Assembly (NCBI GenBank): GCA_019243635.1
Contig: JAFAUB010000007.1
Span: forward strand, 1 to 55,056
DNA from: Pseudonocardiales bacterium
Lineage (GTDB): Bacteria; Actinomycetota; Actinomycetes; Mycobacteriales; Pseudonocardiaceae
Reading direction: 5' to 3'
Length of the DNA stretch: 55,056 nt
Below the pieces are notes generated by a model. That model worked only from the letters and a program-made list of their open reading frames with translations, was not told where the DNA came from and did no database searches. Numbering within the stretch: the stretch's first letter is position 1; every line of letters starts with the position of its first letter. A program made the position numbers and the translations under genes. Below, piece by piece: positions 17,359 through 29,119 of this stretch.

Positions 17359-19134
17359 GTGGTAGAGCAGGTGCGCTCGCTGGCCGAGGACGTGGAATCT
17401 GTGGTCCGCGAGGCGATGGCTCGAGTGCTGCCCGCTGAGTTGGCGTCGCGGGACCCGCTGGTTCGTCGTTCCGACCACGCTGACTTTCAGTCTGACGTGG
17501 CGTTGGCCGTGGCTAAGCGCGCTGGTGAGAAGCCTCGTGACGTGGCGGAGAAACTGCGCCGGCAGCTCGACACCGTGCCGTGGCTGGCGTCGGTGGAGTC
17601 GGCCGGTCCCGGCTTTGTGAACATCACCTTGTCGGATGCGGTGGTGCTGGACCGGCTTCGCCAACGGCAGAGTCTTCCGAAGCTGGGTGTGGTGCAGACG
17701 CAGGTCGACGAGGTCGTTGTGCTCGACTACTCGGCACCGAACATCGCCAAGGAGATGCATGTCGGGCATCTGCGGTCGACCTTGATCGGTGATGTCCTCG
17801 CCAGGGTGCTGTCGTTCCTCGGTGGTGAGGTTATTCGGCAGAACCACGTTGGCGACTGGGGCACCCAGTTCGGGATGTTGATCCAGTACATCGTCGAGCA
17901 CTCGGAGCACTCCTGGCGCCGTCGTGGGGCCGACGGCCAGACGGGTGGTGCCGTGTCCGCGCTGGATGCGTTGTACCGGGCGGCCCGGGCGCGGTTCGAC
18001 GCGGATCCGGGTTTCAAGGAACGCTCGCAGAGGCGTGTCGTCGCCTTGCAGGCCGGTGACGCCGACACGCTCGCCCTGTGGAGAGAGATCGTCCAGGAGT
18101 CCGAGGTCGCCTTCCAAGAGGTGTACGACCGACTCGACGTCCTGCTCGCGCCTCAGGACATACTCGGTGAGTCGTTCTACAACCCGTTTCTCGATGACGT
18201 GGTTGACGAGCTTCGGCGCAAGGGTGTCCTGGAGGAAAGCGAGGGCGCGCTGTGCGTGTTCTTCGACGATATCCTCGGCCCCGAGGGTGGCCGGGTGCCG
18301 TTGCTGGTGCGCAAGAAAGACGGTGGGTTCGGGTACGGCGCGACGGACTTGGCGACTATCCGTTACAGCATCCAGGAGCGCAAGGCCACGACATTGCTCT
18401 ACGTGGTGGACTCCCGACAGGCTCAGCATTTCGATATGATCTTCAGGACGGCTGGCCGCGCGGGATGGCTCACCGACGGCATCAAGGCGGTGCACGTCCA
18501 ACACGGGACCGTGATGGGTCCAGACGGCCGTCCATTCAAGACGCGTTCCGGTGGCGTGTTCCGGCTCGCGGAGCTACTGGACTCAGCGCAGAGGCGAGCC
18601 CGTGAGATCGTGGCGGAAAAAGCCGCTGACCGGAGCGACGTCGAACTCGACGAGATCGCGCGGATCGTGGGTATCGGTGCGGTCAAGTACGCCGAGCTGG
18701 CGACGTCCCGCACAAAGGACTATTCCTTCGACGTCGACCGGATGGTGTCGTTCACCGGCCAGACCGGCGTGTACCTCCAATACACCCACACTCGCATCAA
18801 GTCGATCTTGCGTAGGGCGACGGATACAGCGGCGGGACCGGCGCGGTTCAGTGGCGACCTGACGCTGGACGCGCCGGAACGCGCCCTGGCGCTTCTCCTC
18901 GACGAGTTCGCCACGACCGTGCAGCTCGTGGCGACCACACTCGAGCCGCACCGGCTGGCCGGCTACCTGTACACCCTAGCGAAGACGTTCACCGACTTCT
19001 ACGAAGCGTGTCCAGTGCTGAAAGCGCGCTCCGCGGAGATACGTGCCAACCGGCTGGCGCTGTGTCAGCTGACGGCTGAGGTCCTTTCCCAAGGACTCGG
19101 CCTGCTGGGGATCGCCGCACCCGAGCGGATGTGA
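17359..19134 (+). CDS. argS: Arginyl-tRNA synthetase
   Basis: A 591-aa class I synthetase. It has the ArgRS Add1 N-terminal domain (LVRRSDHADFQSDVALAVAK), the HIGH motif as HVGH at residues 134-137 (IAKEMHVGHLRST), WGTQFGMLIQY, the ArgRS KMSKS equivalent GPDGRPFKTRSGG near residue 387, and the anticodon-binding helical domain ending LLGIAAPERM. It charges tRNA-Arg. The GTG start has only a weak site (GCCACC). It sits between otherwise syntenic lip and sucB genes. More T-ending codons than its neighbours suggest a later arrival, possibly a second argS. Confidence 0.95.
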   Translation: MVEQVRSLAEDVESVVREAMARVLPAELASRDPLVRRSDHADFQSDVALAVAKRAGEKPRDVAEKLRRQLDTVPWLASVESAGPGFVNITLSDAVVLDRLRQRQSLPKLGVVQTQVDEVVVLDYSAPNIAKEMHVGHLRSTLIGDVLARVLSFLGGEVIRQNHVGDWGTQFGMLIQYIVEHSEHSWRRRGADGQTGGAVSALDALYRAARARFDADPGFKERSQRRVVALQAGDADTLALWREIVQESEVAFQEVYDRLDVLLAPQDILGESFYNPFLDDVVDELRRKGVLEESEGALCVFFDDILGPEGGRVPLLVRKKDGGFGYGATDLATIRYSIQERKATTLLYVVDSRQAQHFDMIFRTAGRAGWLTDGIKAVHVQHGTVMGPDGRPFKTRSGGVFRLAELLDSAQRRAREIVAEKAADRSDVELDEIARIVGIGAVKYAELATSRTKDYSFDVDRMVSFTGQTGVYLQYTHTRIKSILRRATDTAAGPARFSGDLTLDAPERALALLLDEFATTVQLVATTLEPHRLAGYLYTLAKTFTDFYEACPVLKARSAEIRANRLALCQLTAEVLSQGLGLLGIAAPERM

Positions 19135-19195
19135 CGCACCGGCCGCATGCTCCGCGCCACCGACCGGCCCCAGTCAGCGCTGTCGGCGTGCTTGG

Positions 19196-20854
19196 TCAGA
19201 GCCCGAGGTCGCCCTCGAACGCGGCGTCGGTGAGGCGCTGTTTGATGGTGTTGAGGAACCGTGCCGCGTCGGCGCCGTCCACCAGCCGGTGATCGTAGGA
19301 CAGCGCCAGGTAGGTGATCGAGCGGACCGCGATGGTGTCGCCGTCCGTGCCGGAGAGCACCACTGGGCGCTTGACCACACTGCCGGTGCCGAGGATCCCG
19401 ACCTGCGGCTGCAGGATGATCGGGGTATCGAACAGTGCCCCCCGCGAGCCGGTGTTGCTGATGGTGAACGTGCCGCCGCTCATCTCGTCCGGGGTGATCC
19501 TGTTCGTCCTGGTCCGCTCGGCGAGGTCGGCGATCCGACGGGCCAGGCCGGTGATGTTGAGGTCGCCCGCGTCGTGGATCACCGGCACCAGCAGGCCACG
19601 CTCGGTGTCCACGGCGATACCCAGGTGCTCCGCGCCGTGGTAGGTGACCTCACCCTTGTCGGTGTCGATCGAGGCGTTCACCTTCGGGTGCTGCTTGAGT
19701 GCCTCCACGGTGGCTTGGGCGAAGAACGGCAGAAACGACAGTCTGACGCCCTCTCTGGCCTCGAAGTCCCGCCTGGCCCGATCGCGCAGCCGCGCGAGAC
19801 GGGTGATGTCGGCCTCCACCACGGTGGTGAGCTGCGCGGAGATCTGGAGTGACTCGACCATCCGCTTGGCGATGACGCTGCGCATCCGGGACATCTTCTC
19901 GGTCCTGCCGCGCAGCTCGGAGGCTGCCACCGGTGGCTGGGCCGAGCGTGGTGCCGCGGTGGCCGGTGGCTGCTGCGGTGGTGCAGGGGTGGCCGGTGGC
20001 TGCTGCGGCGCAGGCATGGGCTGCGGCTCGGGTTCGGGCGCTTCGACGGCGGCGAGTACGTCCTGCTTGCGGATCCGGCCGCCCACCCCGGTGCCCTGCA
20101 CGCTTGACAGGTCGATGCCGTGTTCGGCCGCGAGCTTGCGTACCAGGGGTGTCACGTACGGTCCGCCGCCGGTCTCCCCGTTGGGCCCACCGAACGGGGA
20201 GACCGAGCCACGGTCAGCGGCCCGCTCGGGCTCGGCGGGTTGTTCGGGCTGCTCCGGGGCGGCCGCCGCCGTTTTCCCGGCGCTGTCGCCGACTGTGGCC
20301 AGCGTGGCGCCGATCGCGGCGGTCTCGTCCTGGGCGACGACGATCTCCAGCACGGTGCCCGCCACCGGGGAGGGGATCTCGGTGTCGACCTTGTCGGTGG
20401 ACACCTCGACCAGCGGCTCGTCCACGGCGACGGTGTCACCGATCTGTTTGAGCCACCGGGTCACGGTGCCCGCGGTGACGCTCTCACCCAGCGCGGGCAT
20501 CATCACGGGTGTCCCGGAGCCCGCCGCGGGTGGGGCCGGTCGGGCGGCCGACCGTTGGGGGGGCTCCGCCCGCGGGGCGTGGCCACCGCCGTTGTGATCG
20601 GCCCGGGTGCGATCACCGGCGTCACCGATCACAGCGAGCTCGGCGCCGACCTCGACGGTCTCGTCCTCGGGAACCACGATCCGCTGCAGCACGCCGGCCG
20701 CGGGGGAGGGGATCTCGGTGTCGACCTTGTCGGTGGACACCTCGACCAGCGGCTCGTCGACCTCGACGGTGTCACCCTCCTGTTTGAGCCAGCGCGTCAC
20801 CGTTCCCTCGGTGACACTCTCGCCGAGTGCAGGCATCGCCACGGAGTACACCAT
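19196..20854 (-). CDS. sucB: Dihydrolipoamide acyltransferase (E2) with two lipoyl domains
   Basis: A 552-aa E2 component. It has two lipoyl domains with modified Lys43 and Lys155 (both in [10 protein letters not shown]), each followed by an Ala/Pro linker. A peripheral-subunit-binding domain ([29 protein letters not shown]) and the acyltransferase core follow, ending in [15 protein letters not shown] with the catalytic His/Asp. In mycobacteria the corresponding protein (DlaT) serves pyruvate dehydrogenase and peroxynitrite reductase rather than a dedicated 2-oxoglutarate complex, so the exact substrate is uncertain. It lies 69 nt downstream of lpdA in the same operon. Confidence 0.95.
   Translation of the reverse strand: MVYSVAMPALGESVTEGTVTRWLKQEGDTVEVDEPLVEVSTDKVDTEIPSPAAGVLQRIVVPEDETVEVGAELAVIGDAGDRTRADHNGGGHAPRAEPPQRSAARPAPPAAGSGTPVMMPALGESVTAGTVTRWLKQIGDTVAVDEPLVEVSTDKVDTEIPSPVAGTVLEIVVAQDETAAIGATLATVGDSAGKTAAAAPEQPEQPAEPERAADRGSVSPFGGPNGETGGGPYVTPLVRKLAAEHGIDLSSVQGTGVGGRIRKQDVLAAVEAPEPEPQPMPAPQQPPATPAPPQQPPATAAPRSAQPPVAASELRGRTEKMSRMRSVIAKRMVESLQISAQLTTVVEADITRLARLRDRARRDFEAREGVRLSFLPFFAQATVEALKQHPKVNASIDTDKGEVTYHGAEHLGIAVDTERGLLVPVIHDAGDLNITGLARRIADLAERTRTNRITPDEMSGGTFTISNTGSRGALFDTPIILQPQVGILGTGSVVKRPVVLSGTDGDTIAVRSITYLALSYDHRLVDGADAARFLNTIKQRLTDAAFEGDLGL
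20367..20758. repeat. 56-bp direct repeat within sucB lipoyl domains
   Basis: 20367-20422 and 20703-20758 are identical over 56 nt. They encode the lysine-bearing hairpin of each lipoyl domain, while the flanks differ at synonymous and other sites. Confidence 0.8.
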
Positions 20855-20923
20855 CTGTTGCCTCGACTCCTCGTCTTCCCTCGTTCTTGCGTGGGTGCTC
20901 GCCTGGTGTGCGGAATGCGTCGA

Positions 20924-22309
20924 TCAGCCGTGCATGTGCAGCGGCTTGCCGGCTAGGGCGAGGTGCGCCTCGCCGAGCGCCTCGTTCTGCGTTGGGTGGG
21001 CGTGCACCAGCGCGGCGACGTCCTCCGGGTAGGCCTCCCAGTTGACGATCAGCTGGGCCTCGCCGACCAGTTCGCCGACTCGGTCGCCGACCATGTGCAC
21101 CCCGATGACCGGGCCGTTCCTGGCGCGCACGAGCTTGATCGCGCCCCTGGTCTGCAGGATGACGCTCTTGCCGTTGCCAGCCAGGTCATAGGTGATCGTC
21201 TCCACCTCGCCGTGGCGTTCCCTGGCCCGCGCCTCGGTCAGCCCGACCGAGGCCACCTGCGGCTCGCAGTAGGTCACCCGAGGGATGCCGTCCTCGTCGA
21301 TCGGGGTGGGGTTGCGCCCGGCGATGTCCTCGGCGAGGAAGATGCCCTGGGCGAACCCGCGGTGCGCGAGCTGCAGCCCGGGCACGATGTCCCCCAGCGC
21401 GTACACCCCCGGAAGGCTGGTGCGCAGCCGGTCGTCGGTGAGCACGAAGCCGCGTTCCATCCGCACGCCGGCCTCAGCGTACCCGGCGTCTGCGGTGTTC
21501 GGTCCCCGGCCGACGGCGACCAGCAGCAGATCGGCCTCGAACTGCTCCCCGGACTCCACGCTCACCGTGACCCCGGAGTCGGACTGGCTTGCGCCGGTGA
21601 ACCTCACCCCCGTTTTGAACGTGATGCCGCGCCGGCGGAAGGCTCGCTCCAGTTGCTGGGAACAGAAGTCGTCCTCAGCCGGGACAAGCCGGGGCAGCGC
21701 CTCGACGACCGTCACCTCGGCCCCGAAGGAGCGCCACACGCTGGCGAACTCGACTCCGATCACGCCGCCGCCCAGCACCACCACGCGCTCGGGCAGGTAG
21801 TCCAGGTTCAGCGCCTGGTCGCTGGTGATGAACCGGCCACCGATCTCCAGGTCGGGCAGGGACTTGGCATAGGAACCGGTCGCCAGCACGACGGCGCGCC
21901 CGGTGTAGCGCTGCCCGTCGACGTCGACGGCGTTCGGGGCGACGAACCTTCCGGTGCCCTCGACATAGCTGATTCCTCGGGAGGACACCAGCCCCTGCAG
22001 GCCCTTGAACATCCTGGCGACGACGCCATCCTTGTACTTGTTGACCCCACCCATGTCGATGCCCTCGAGCGCGGTCTTCACCCCGAACTGATGGCCGTCC
22101 CGAGCGGCGTCGGCCACCTCGGCGGCCTGCAGCAGCGCCTTGGTCGGGATGCAGCCTCGGTGCAGGCAGGTGCCACCCAGCTTGTCCTTCTCCACCAGGA
22201 TGACCGACAGACCCAGCTGTGCGGCGCGCAGCGCGCAGGCGTAACCGCTCGAACCGCCACCGAGGATCACCAGATCGGCGGAGGCATCCGTCACTGAAGT
22301 GTTCGTCAC
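20924..22309 (-). CDS. lpdA: Dihydrolipoyl dehydrogenase (E3)
   Basis: A 461-aa flavoprotein disulfide reductase. It has the FAD motif ILGGGSSGYACALRAA, the redox-active disulfide GGTCLHRGCIPTKALL, the NAD-binding VVLGGGVIGVEFASVW, the second FAD strand YALGD, and the C-terminal catalytic HAHPTQNE. It reoxidises lipoyl groups for the E2 encoded next to it. I chose the GTG at 22309 because GAGGAG lies 7 nt upstream; a TTG at 22324 is the alternative. It probably heads the lpdA-sucB operon. Confidence 0.96.
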   Translation of the reverse strand: MTNTSVTDASADLVILGGGSSGYACALRAAQLGLSVILVEKDKLGGTCLHRGCIPTKALLQAAEVADAARDGHQFGVKTALEGIDMGGVNKYKDGVVARMFKGLQGLVSSRGISYVEGTGRFVAPNAVDVDGQRYTGRAVVLATGSYAKSLPDLEIGGRFITSDQALNLDYLPERVVVLGGGVIGVEFASVWRSFGAEVTVVEALPRLVPAEDDFCSQQLERAFRRRGITFKTGVRFTGASQSDSGVTVSVESGEQFEADLLLVAVGRGPNTADAGYAEAGVRMERGFVLTDDRLRTSLPGVYALGDIVPGLQLAHRGFAQGIFLAEDIAGRNPTPIDEDGIPRVTYCEPQVASVGLTEARARERHGEVETITYDLAGNGKSVILQTRGAIKLVRARNGPVIGVHMVGDRVGELVGEAQLIVNWEAYPEDVAALVHAHPTQNEALGEAHLALAGKPLHMHG

Positions 22310-22500
22310 TGAGACGCTCCTCAAGCAGATGTCGGTAACGTGGGGTCGGGCGCCACGGCCATCTTGTCACCACGTCCGGCGCGCCGGCGACGTGGGCGAG
22401 GTCGCCCAGGGTCGCGGCGTGGCCGTGGAGCTGGTTGCCCTGGCACGTGCGTTGAGCTGGCAGGATCGCCGGAAAGGCCAGTGGTGGAGGAGATGCCGAC

Positions 22501-22824
22501 GTGGGTGTGCTGGATCGGCTCCTGGGCAGGCGGCGGCAGGGAACCAGCCGCGCCGCAACCGAGGCGGACGCCGACTATCTCGAGCAGTGGGCCGCGTCCC
22601 GTCGAGGCGTGGAGGCATTCGTCGAGCCCCGCACCACGGTCACCGAGACCACCGTGGTGCTGGTCGCTCACGACGGTGAGTGGACCCGTCGCAGAGTCGA
22701 CGGTGGCCAAGGCGCCCGGCGGCTGGGCAAGCGGCTGAGGATCCCGGTCTATGACGTCGCCCTGATCAGATACCCGCAACGGATGCGGGACTACACCGCC
22801 CGCCAGCGCAACAGACGCTCGTGA
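22501..22824 (+). CDS. Conserved hypothetical protein (107 aa)
   Basis: The GTG start has GGAGGAG 8 nt upstream. The product is small, basic and soluble, with an N-terminal MGVLDRLLGRRR amphipathic stretch and a C-terminal mixed domain (VLVAHDGEWTRRR, LGKRLRIPVYDVALIRYPQR). Similar short proteins occur in other actinobacteria and are sometimes labelled oxidoreductase, but I see no cofactor motif. It is divergent from lpdA and convergent with pepB, sharing a strong terminator. Confidence 0.8.
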   Translation: MGVLDRLLGRRRQGTSRAATEADADYLEQWAASRRGVEAFVEPRTTVTETTVVLVAHDGEWTRRRVDGGQGARRLGKRLRIPVYDVALIRYPQRMRDYTARQRNRRS

Positions 22825-22862
22825 GTGGGAGGCAGCGGTTATAGCGCTGCCTCCCACTCACG
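22820..22862. terminator. Bidirectional terminator, 18-bp stem
   Basis: A perfect 18-bp inverted repeat (22820-22837 with 22845-22862) with a 7-nt loop. The left arm includes the stop codon of the 107-aa protein gene and the right arm ends 6 nt before the pepB stop. Confidence 0.88.
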
Positions 22863-22868
22863 AGGGCG

Positions 22869-24356
22869 TCAGCCCCTCGTGGCGATGTCGGTGAGGACCG
22901 CGGCCAGGGTGCGGACCGGTACCCCGGTGCCGCCCTTGCCGGTGTATCCCCACGGCGAGCCTGTGTTGTAGGCGGGGCCCGCGATGTCCAGATGCGCCCA
23001 GGCGATGTCATCGGGGACGAACTCGGACAGGAACACCCCGGCGGCGAGCATGCCGCCCCAGCGGTGGCTCGCCACGTTGGCGATGTCAGCGAGCTTGGAG
23101 TCCAGATCGGACCGCAGGTGCTCGGGAAGCGGCATGGCCCACCCGTTCTCCCCGACCTCCTGGGAGATCGCGGTGACCCGGTCGCGGAACTCGGGGGTGC
23201 CCATGACCCCCGGTGTGCGGCTGCCCAGCGCGATGACCTGGGCGCCGGTCAGGGTGGCGGTGTCGATGAGGTAGTCCGGGGCGTCCTGCGCTGCGCGGAC
23301 CAGCGCGTCGGCGAGAATCAGCCGCCCCTCCGCGTCGGTGTTGAGCACCTCGACGGTGGTGCCGCCATACATTGTCAGGACGTCCCCGGGCCGGTATGCG
23401 GTGGCCGAGGGCAGGTTCTCGGCCATCGGCACGGTGGCGATCACCTCCACCGGGAGCCCGAGGCGGGCGGCGAGCACCGCGGTGACGACCACGGCGGCCG
23501 CGCCCGCCATGTCCATGGTCATCTCTTCCATCTTCGCCGCGGGTTTGATCGAGATCCCGCCGGTGTCGAAAGTGACCCCCTTGCCGACCAGAGCCACCTT
23601 CGCTCTCGGCGCGGGCGGGGCGTGATGCAACCGGACCAGCCGCGGCGGGCGCGACGAACCGCCGCCGACACCGAGAATGCCGCCGTAGCCCTCGCCCCGC
23701 AGCGCCACCTCATCGAGCACCTCGGTGCGCAGCCCGGCCGCCTGCGCCATCGTGACGGCGCGGTCAGCGAACGAGGCTGGATAGAGGTCATTGGGCGGTG
23801 TGTTCACCAGGTCGCGCGCGGCCGTGACCGATTCGGCGATGGCGATGGCCCGGGAAAGGTCCCGCCTTGCCTCAGCGTCGCCGGCCGAGGGCACCGACAG
23901 GTCCATCTGGCCCAGCGGCTCGTCGCCGTTGCGGGACCGGTAGGCGGTGAACGCATAGCTACCCAGCGCGGTGCCCTCCGCGGCGGCGGCCAGGTCGATC
24001 CGGGACAACGTGGTGATCGCCCGCGAGGTGCCCGACAGCGCCCGGGAAGCCGCCCCGGCGGCTCGGCGCACCTGCTCGCTGGTGGGCTGGTCATCGACTG
24101 TGCCGAGACCGGTGGCGACCAGCAGCGGGGCACTGATGGCTCCGCCGGTGGGAATCTTGATCACCTCGTCGGCCTTGCCTCGGGCTCCCAGCAGGGCCAA
24201 CAAGCCGGTGAGCGCCCCGTCGAACGCCGCGTCGACCTCCTCACCGCCGGGAAGAAGCTGAGGACCCTCATCGCCGGACATGGTCCCCACCACGAGCGCA
24301 TCGACGGTCGCGGCGGTCACCGCGGCATCGGTGAGACGCAGCGTCGGGATGCTCAC
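22869..24356 (-). CDS. pepB: Leucyl aminopeptidase (M17)
   Basis: A 495-aa M17 metallo-aminopeptidase. The N-terminal macro-like domain is followed by the catalytic domain with [16 protein letters not shown] (metal/catalytic Lys), [10 protein letters not shown], and the signature [14 protein letters not shown]. It acts on peptides from protein turnover as a two-metal hexamer. The GTG at 24356 has GAGGAG 6 nt upstream; the frame stays open upstream only as shadow of gcvT on the other strand. Divergent from gcvT. Confidence 0.95.
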   Translation of the reverse strand: MSIPTLRLTDAAVTAATVDALVVGTMSGDEGPQLLPGGEEVDAAFDGALTGLLALLGARGKADEVIKIPTGGAISAPLLVATGLGTVDDQPTSEQVRRAAGAASRALSGTSRAITTLSRIDLAAAAEGTALGSYAFTAYRSRNGDEPLGQMDLSVPSAGDAEARRDLSRAIAIAESVTAARDLVNTPPNDLYPASFADRAVTMAQAAGLRTEVLDEVALRGEGYGGILGVGGGSSRPPRLVRLHHAPPAPRAKVALVGKGVTFDTGGISIKPAAKMEEMTMDMAGAAAVVVTAVLAARLGLPVEVIATVPMAENLPSATAYRPGDVLTMYGGTTVEVLNTDAEGRLILADALVRAAQDAPDYLIDTATLTGAQVIALGSRTPGVMGTPEFRDRVTAISQEVGENGWAMPLPEHLRSDLDSKLADIANVASHRWGGMLAAGVFLSEFVPDDIAWAHLDIAGPAYNTGSPWGYTGKGGTGVPVRTLAAVLTDIATRG

Positions 24357-24446
24357 AGTGATCTCCTCGCTGATCTGGCCGGCTGGTGGGAATGCTCCCG
24401 GCACGGGCGCGGTGACCGCTACCGCTAGAGGTAGCGTTCCATAGCC

Positions 24447-25562
24447 GTGAGTACTGTTCCGCACTGCGGACCCCTGCACACCTGCCACGTCGAGGCCGGC
24501 GCCACCCTCGGGACGTTCGGCGGATGGGAGATGCCGATCCACTATCCCGGTGGAGGCGTCGTCGCCGAGCACACCGCGGTGCGCTCGGCCGTCGGCGTGT
24601 TCGACGTCACCCACCTGGGCAAGATCAGCGTCACCGGTCCGGGTGCCGCGGAGCTCGTCAACTCCTGCCTCACCGCCGACCTCGCCAAGATCGGCCCGGG
24701 CCAGACCCAGTACACCCTGTGCTGCGCCGAGGACGGCGGCGTGGTGGACGACCTGATCGTCTACCTGGTCGGCCCGGACGAGGTGTTCTGCGTGCCGAAT
24801 GCCGCCAACACCAGGGAGGTCGGTCGCCGGCTGGCCGCCTCGGCGCCGCCGACGGTGACGGTGACCGACCTGCACACCGAGTACGCCGTACTCGCCGTGC
24901 AGGGACCTCGCTCGGCCGAGCTACTCGCTGCGGTGGGACTGGCCCCTGGCGCGAACGTCACCGACATCGACTACATGGCCTTCACCGATACCCGGTACGA
25001 CGGCGCGCCGGTGCGGGTGGGTCGCACCGGCTACACCGGCGAGCGTGGCTACGAGCTGCTGCCGGCCTGGAAGCACGCACCCGCCCTATGGGCGGCGCTG
25101 CTGGCCGCCGCCGGCCCGCTCGGTGGCCGCGCGTGCGGGCTCGGCGCCCGGGACACCCTGCGCACAGAGATGGGCTACCCCCTGCACGGCCAGGACCTGG
25201 GTCCGGACATCACCCCGCTGCAGGGTGGCCTGTCCTGGGCGGTCGGCTGGGACAAGCCGGCCTTCTGGGGACGCCAAGCGCTGCTCGCCGAGCGGGACCG
25301 CGGCCCGTCCCGGCGGCTGCGCGGGTTGCGCGCCACTGGGCGCGGGGTGCCGAGGCCGCACATGACGGTGCGGTCCGCGGCGGGTGCGCCGGTGGGGGAG
25401 ACCACCTCGGGCACCTTCTCTCCCACGCTGCGCACCGGTATCGCACTGGCGCTGCTCGATCCCGCCGTGCGGCCCGGGGACGGCGCCGAGGTCGACGTCC
25501 GTGGCCGGGCGCTGCCCTGCGAGGTCGTCACACCCCCTTTCGTACCTTCCCATGTGCGCTGA
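24447..25562 (+). CDS. gcvT: Aminomethyltransferase, glycine cleavage T protein
   Basis: A 371-aa folate-dependent T protein (typical length). It includes [20 protein letters not shown], the [10 protein letters not shown] block, a [14 protein letters not shown] block binding tetrahydrofolate, and [16 protein letters not shown]. It releases ammonia from the aminomethyl-lipoyl H protein to give methylene-THF, so it is another lipoate-dependent pathway member in this region. The GTG start lacks a strong ribosome binding site. Its last 35 nt overlap the 3' end of galK on the other strand. No glycine riboswitch is visible in the 90-bp leader. Confidence 0.95.
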   Translation: MSTVPHCGPLHTCHVEAGATLGTFGGWEMPIHYPGGGVVAEHTAVRSAVGVFDVTHLGKISVTGPGAAELVNSCLTADLAKIGPGQTQYTLCCAEDGGVVDDLIVYLVGPDEVFCVPNAANTREVGRRLAASAPPTVTVTDLHTEYAVLAVQGPRSAELLAAVGLAPGANVTDIDYMAFTDTRYDGAPVRVGRTGYTGERGYELLPAWKHAPALWAALLAAAGPLGGRACGLGARDTLRTEMGYPLHGQDLGPDITPLQGGLSWAVGWDKPAFWGRQALLAERDRGPSRRLRGLRATGRGVPRPHMTVRSAAGAPVGETTSGTFSPTLRTGIALALLDPAVRPGDGAEVDVRGRALPCEVVTPPFVPSHVR

Positions 25563-26723
25563 TGAGGTGGGCGCCGCGGGAGGGCAGCGCCTCGTACACC
25601 GTGGGTTCCGGGTGGCCGCGGCGGGCCGCCGCCGCCACCACGGCGTGGGTCACTGCGGCGGTGGCGGTCCGCTCGAGAAGGACCAGAGCCGAGCCGCCGA
25701 ACCCGCCGCCGGTCATCCGGGCACCCAGCGCTCCAGCCGCGCGGGCGGCGTCTACCGCGCACTCCAGCTCTGGGCTGGACACCTCCAGGTCATCGCGCAA
25801 CGAGGCGTGCGAGGCGGTCAGCAGCGCTCCGATGTCCCGAACCCGACCGGACTCCAGCAGCGCCACCACCGTCCGCACCCGGGCGATCTCGCTCACCACG
25901 TGCCGGGCCCGCCTGCGCAGCACGGGATCGGTCAGGGTGTCCACCTGATCCGGCGCAGCCTCGCGCAAGGTGGGCACGCCCAGTGCGGCGGCGGCCCGCT
26001 CCGCGCTGTGTCGGCGCGCGGCGTACTGGCCATCGACGATCCGGTGCGGTGCCCGGGTATCGACCACGAACAGGACCAGCCCAGCCGCGAGGAGATCCAG
26101 CGGCACCTGCCGCACGGTCTGGCTCCGACAGTCCAGCAGCAGGACGTGCCCCTCAGTGCAGCACAGCGATGCGAGTTGGTCCATCCCGCCAGTCGGCACG
26201 CCGACGACCTCGTTCTCGGCGCGGCGGCACGCCGCCGCGAGCGTGGCCCGCCCAGCGCTGCTCGCGCCCGGCCCAAGCCCACCCAGCCCAAGCCCACCCA
26301 GCCCAAGCCCACACAGTGCGTCCACCGCCAGCGCGACGGCGCACTCCAGCGCGGCGGAGGAGGCGAGCCCAGCGCCGGGTGGCACCGACTCGCCGACGAG
26401 CAGGTCAAGGCCGCCGACCGGGTGACCCAGCGCCCAGATCACGCCCGCCGGATACGCCGCCCAGCCTGGCGGGTGGCCGGGGCCCACCACATCGAGGGAG
26501 CCCTCCCAGGGCTGGGCATCCCGATGCAGCGACCGCAGCCGCAGCCGACCGTCGTCCCGAGTCGCCGCCGCCACCACGGTGCGCTGTGGCAGCGCCAGCG
26601 GCAAGCACAGCCCGCTGGCGTAGTCGACATGCTCGCCGATCAGGGTCAGCCGGCCTGGAGCCGCGCACAGACCGTCGGGATCCCGGCCGAACGCAGCGCG
26701 AAAGGCGGTTCGTAACGCGGTAC

Positions 26724-26727
<4 letters not shown>
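25528..26727 (-). CDS. galK: Galactokinase
   Basis: A 399-aa GHMP kinase that phosphorylates galactose at C1. The motifs are [15 protein letters not shown] near residue 25, the ATP loop [15 protein letters not shown], and [14 protein letters not shown] near the C-terminus. Its ATG overlaps the galT stop by 4 nt (ATGA). A 15-nt tandem repeat inserts a Gly/Leu-rich stretch ([15 protein letters not shown]) after the ATP loop. The frame continues upstream of 26727 inside galT without meaning. The 3' end overlaps gcvT by 35 nt. Confidence 0.95.
26271..26315. repeat. Three tandem 15-bp repeats inside galK
   Basis: Units at 26271-26285, 26286-26300 and 26301-26315; the third has one mismatch. They are in frame and encode repeated GLGLG-type residues, so copy-number change would keep the frame. 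Confidence 0.85.
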
Positions 26728-27869
<1,142 letters not shown>

Positions 27870-27944
27870 GCGGGCCAGCATGGCGCACGGTAAACTAGTG
27901 GGACGTCCTACCATTTCTGCGCGCGACGGGATACCGTGCTGGTC

Positions 27945-29048
27945 ATGAGCGCCGAGCCACTGTTCACCCGGCTGCCGCACCCTTCTCCGGTGACGCCGCA
28001 GCGGCGAGCGGAGATCCTGGCCGCGCCGGGCTTCGGCCGCTACTTCACCGACCATATGGTGGAGATCTGTTGGACCGCCGCTCGTGGCTGGCATGATCCG
28101 CAGATCGGCCCCTACCGGCAGCTCGTGATGGACCCGGCCAGCATGGTGCTGCACTACGGACAGGCGGTCTTCGAAGGCCTCAAGGCCTACCGCCAACCCG
28201 ACGGTACGGTGTCCTCGTTCCGCCCGCTGGCCAACGCCGCTCGGCTCCGTTCCTCAGCCCGTCGGATGGCGATGCCGGAGCTGCCCGATGAGCTGTTCCT
28301 CGGTTCGTTGCGCGAGCTGGTGCGCGCCGACAACGGCTGGGTGCCTCCCGCCGGCGGGGAGGGCTCCCTGTACCTGCGGCCGATGCTGTTCGCCACCGAG
28401 GTGAGCCTCGGGGTACGCGCGGCGACGGCCTACCGGTACCTGCTCATCGCCTCTCCCGCCGGTCAGTACTTTCGCGGTGGGCTCACGCCGGTCCGCGTGT
28501 GGCTGTGCACCGAATACGTCCGGGCCGCGCCTGGAGGCACCGGGGCCGCCAAGTTCGCCGGGAACTACGCCGCCTCGCTGCTCGCCCAGCAGCAGGCCGC
28601 CGAGAAGGGATGCGACCAGGTCGTATGGCTGGACGCGGTCGAGCGACGCTGGGTGGAGGAAATGGGCGGGATGAACCTCTACTTCGTCTTCGGGGAAGGA
28701 AAGCAGGTCCGGCTGGTGACCCCTGAGCTCACCGGCGCTCTGCTGCCTGGCATCACCCGCGACTCGCTGCTCACCCTGGCCCGAGATCACGGGCTAGGCG
28801 TCGAGGAGCGACGGATCTCCACCGAGGAGTGGGAGAAGGGCGTGCAGTCCGGGGACATCTCGGAAGTCTTCGCCTGCGGTACCGCGGCGGTGATCACCCC
28901 AGTCGGACGGGTCACCTACTCCGACGGCGACTTCACCATAGGCACCGGCGCCCCCGGTCCCGTCACCACCCACCTGCGCGCGTTCCTCACCGCCATCCAC
29001 CACGGCACCGCACCCGACCCGCATCACTGGATGACCCCCCTCACCTGA
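27945..29048 (+). CDS. ilvE: Branched-chain amino acid aminotransferase
   Basis: A 367-aa fold-type IV PLP transaminase, closely matching the mycobacterial IlvE pattern from end to end ([50 protein letters not shown] with the PLP lysine, [26 protein letters not shown]). It performs the last step of Leu, Ile and Val synthesis. I prefer the ATG at 27945 over the GTG at 27936; neither has a strong ribosome binding site. It is divergent from galT and followed by a strong terminator. Confidence 0.96.
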   Translation: MSAEPLFTRLPHPSPVTPQRRAEILAAPGFGRYFTDHMVEICWTAARGWHDPQIGPYRQLVMDPASMVLHYGQAVFEGLKAYRQPDGTVSSFRPLANAARLRSSARRMAMPELPDELFLGSLRELVRADNGWVPPAGGEGSLYLRPMLFATEVSLGVRAATAYRYLLIASPAGQYFRGGLTPVRVWLCTEYVRAAPGGTGAAKFAGNYAASLLAQQQAAEKGCDQVVWLDAVERRWVEEMGGMNLYFVFGEGKQVRLVTPELTGALLPGITRDSLLTLARDHGLGVEERRISTEEWEKGVQSGDISEVFACGTAAVITPVGRVTYSDGDFTIGTGAPGPVTTHLRAFLTAIHHGTAPDPHHWMTPLT

Positions 29049-29086
29049 GCCGCAGACCCGATATGGAGACATATCGGGTCTGCGGC
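29049..29086. terminator. Bidirectional terminator ilvE / cobS
   Basis: A perfect 16-bp stem (29049-29064 with 29071-29086) with a 6-nt loop begins at the base after the ilvE stop codon and faces the convergent cobS gene. Confidence 0.88.
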
Positions 29087-29119
29087 CCGCATAGCCCCGT
29101 TATGGCTCCATGTCGGAGA

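Noticed and set aside
17056..18504. Upstream extension of the TIGR01777 frame antisense to argS
   Set aside because: Family members start at MRVVIAGSSG (17055); the extension is an artefact of high GC.
24357..24875. N-terminal extension of pepB overlapping gcvT
   Set aside because: No ribosome binding site or homology; GTG 24356 has GAGGAG and gives the normal length.
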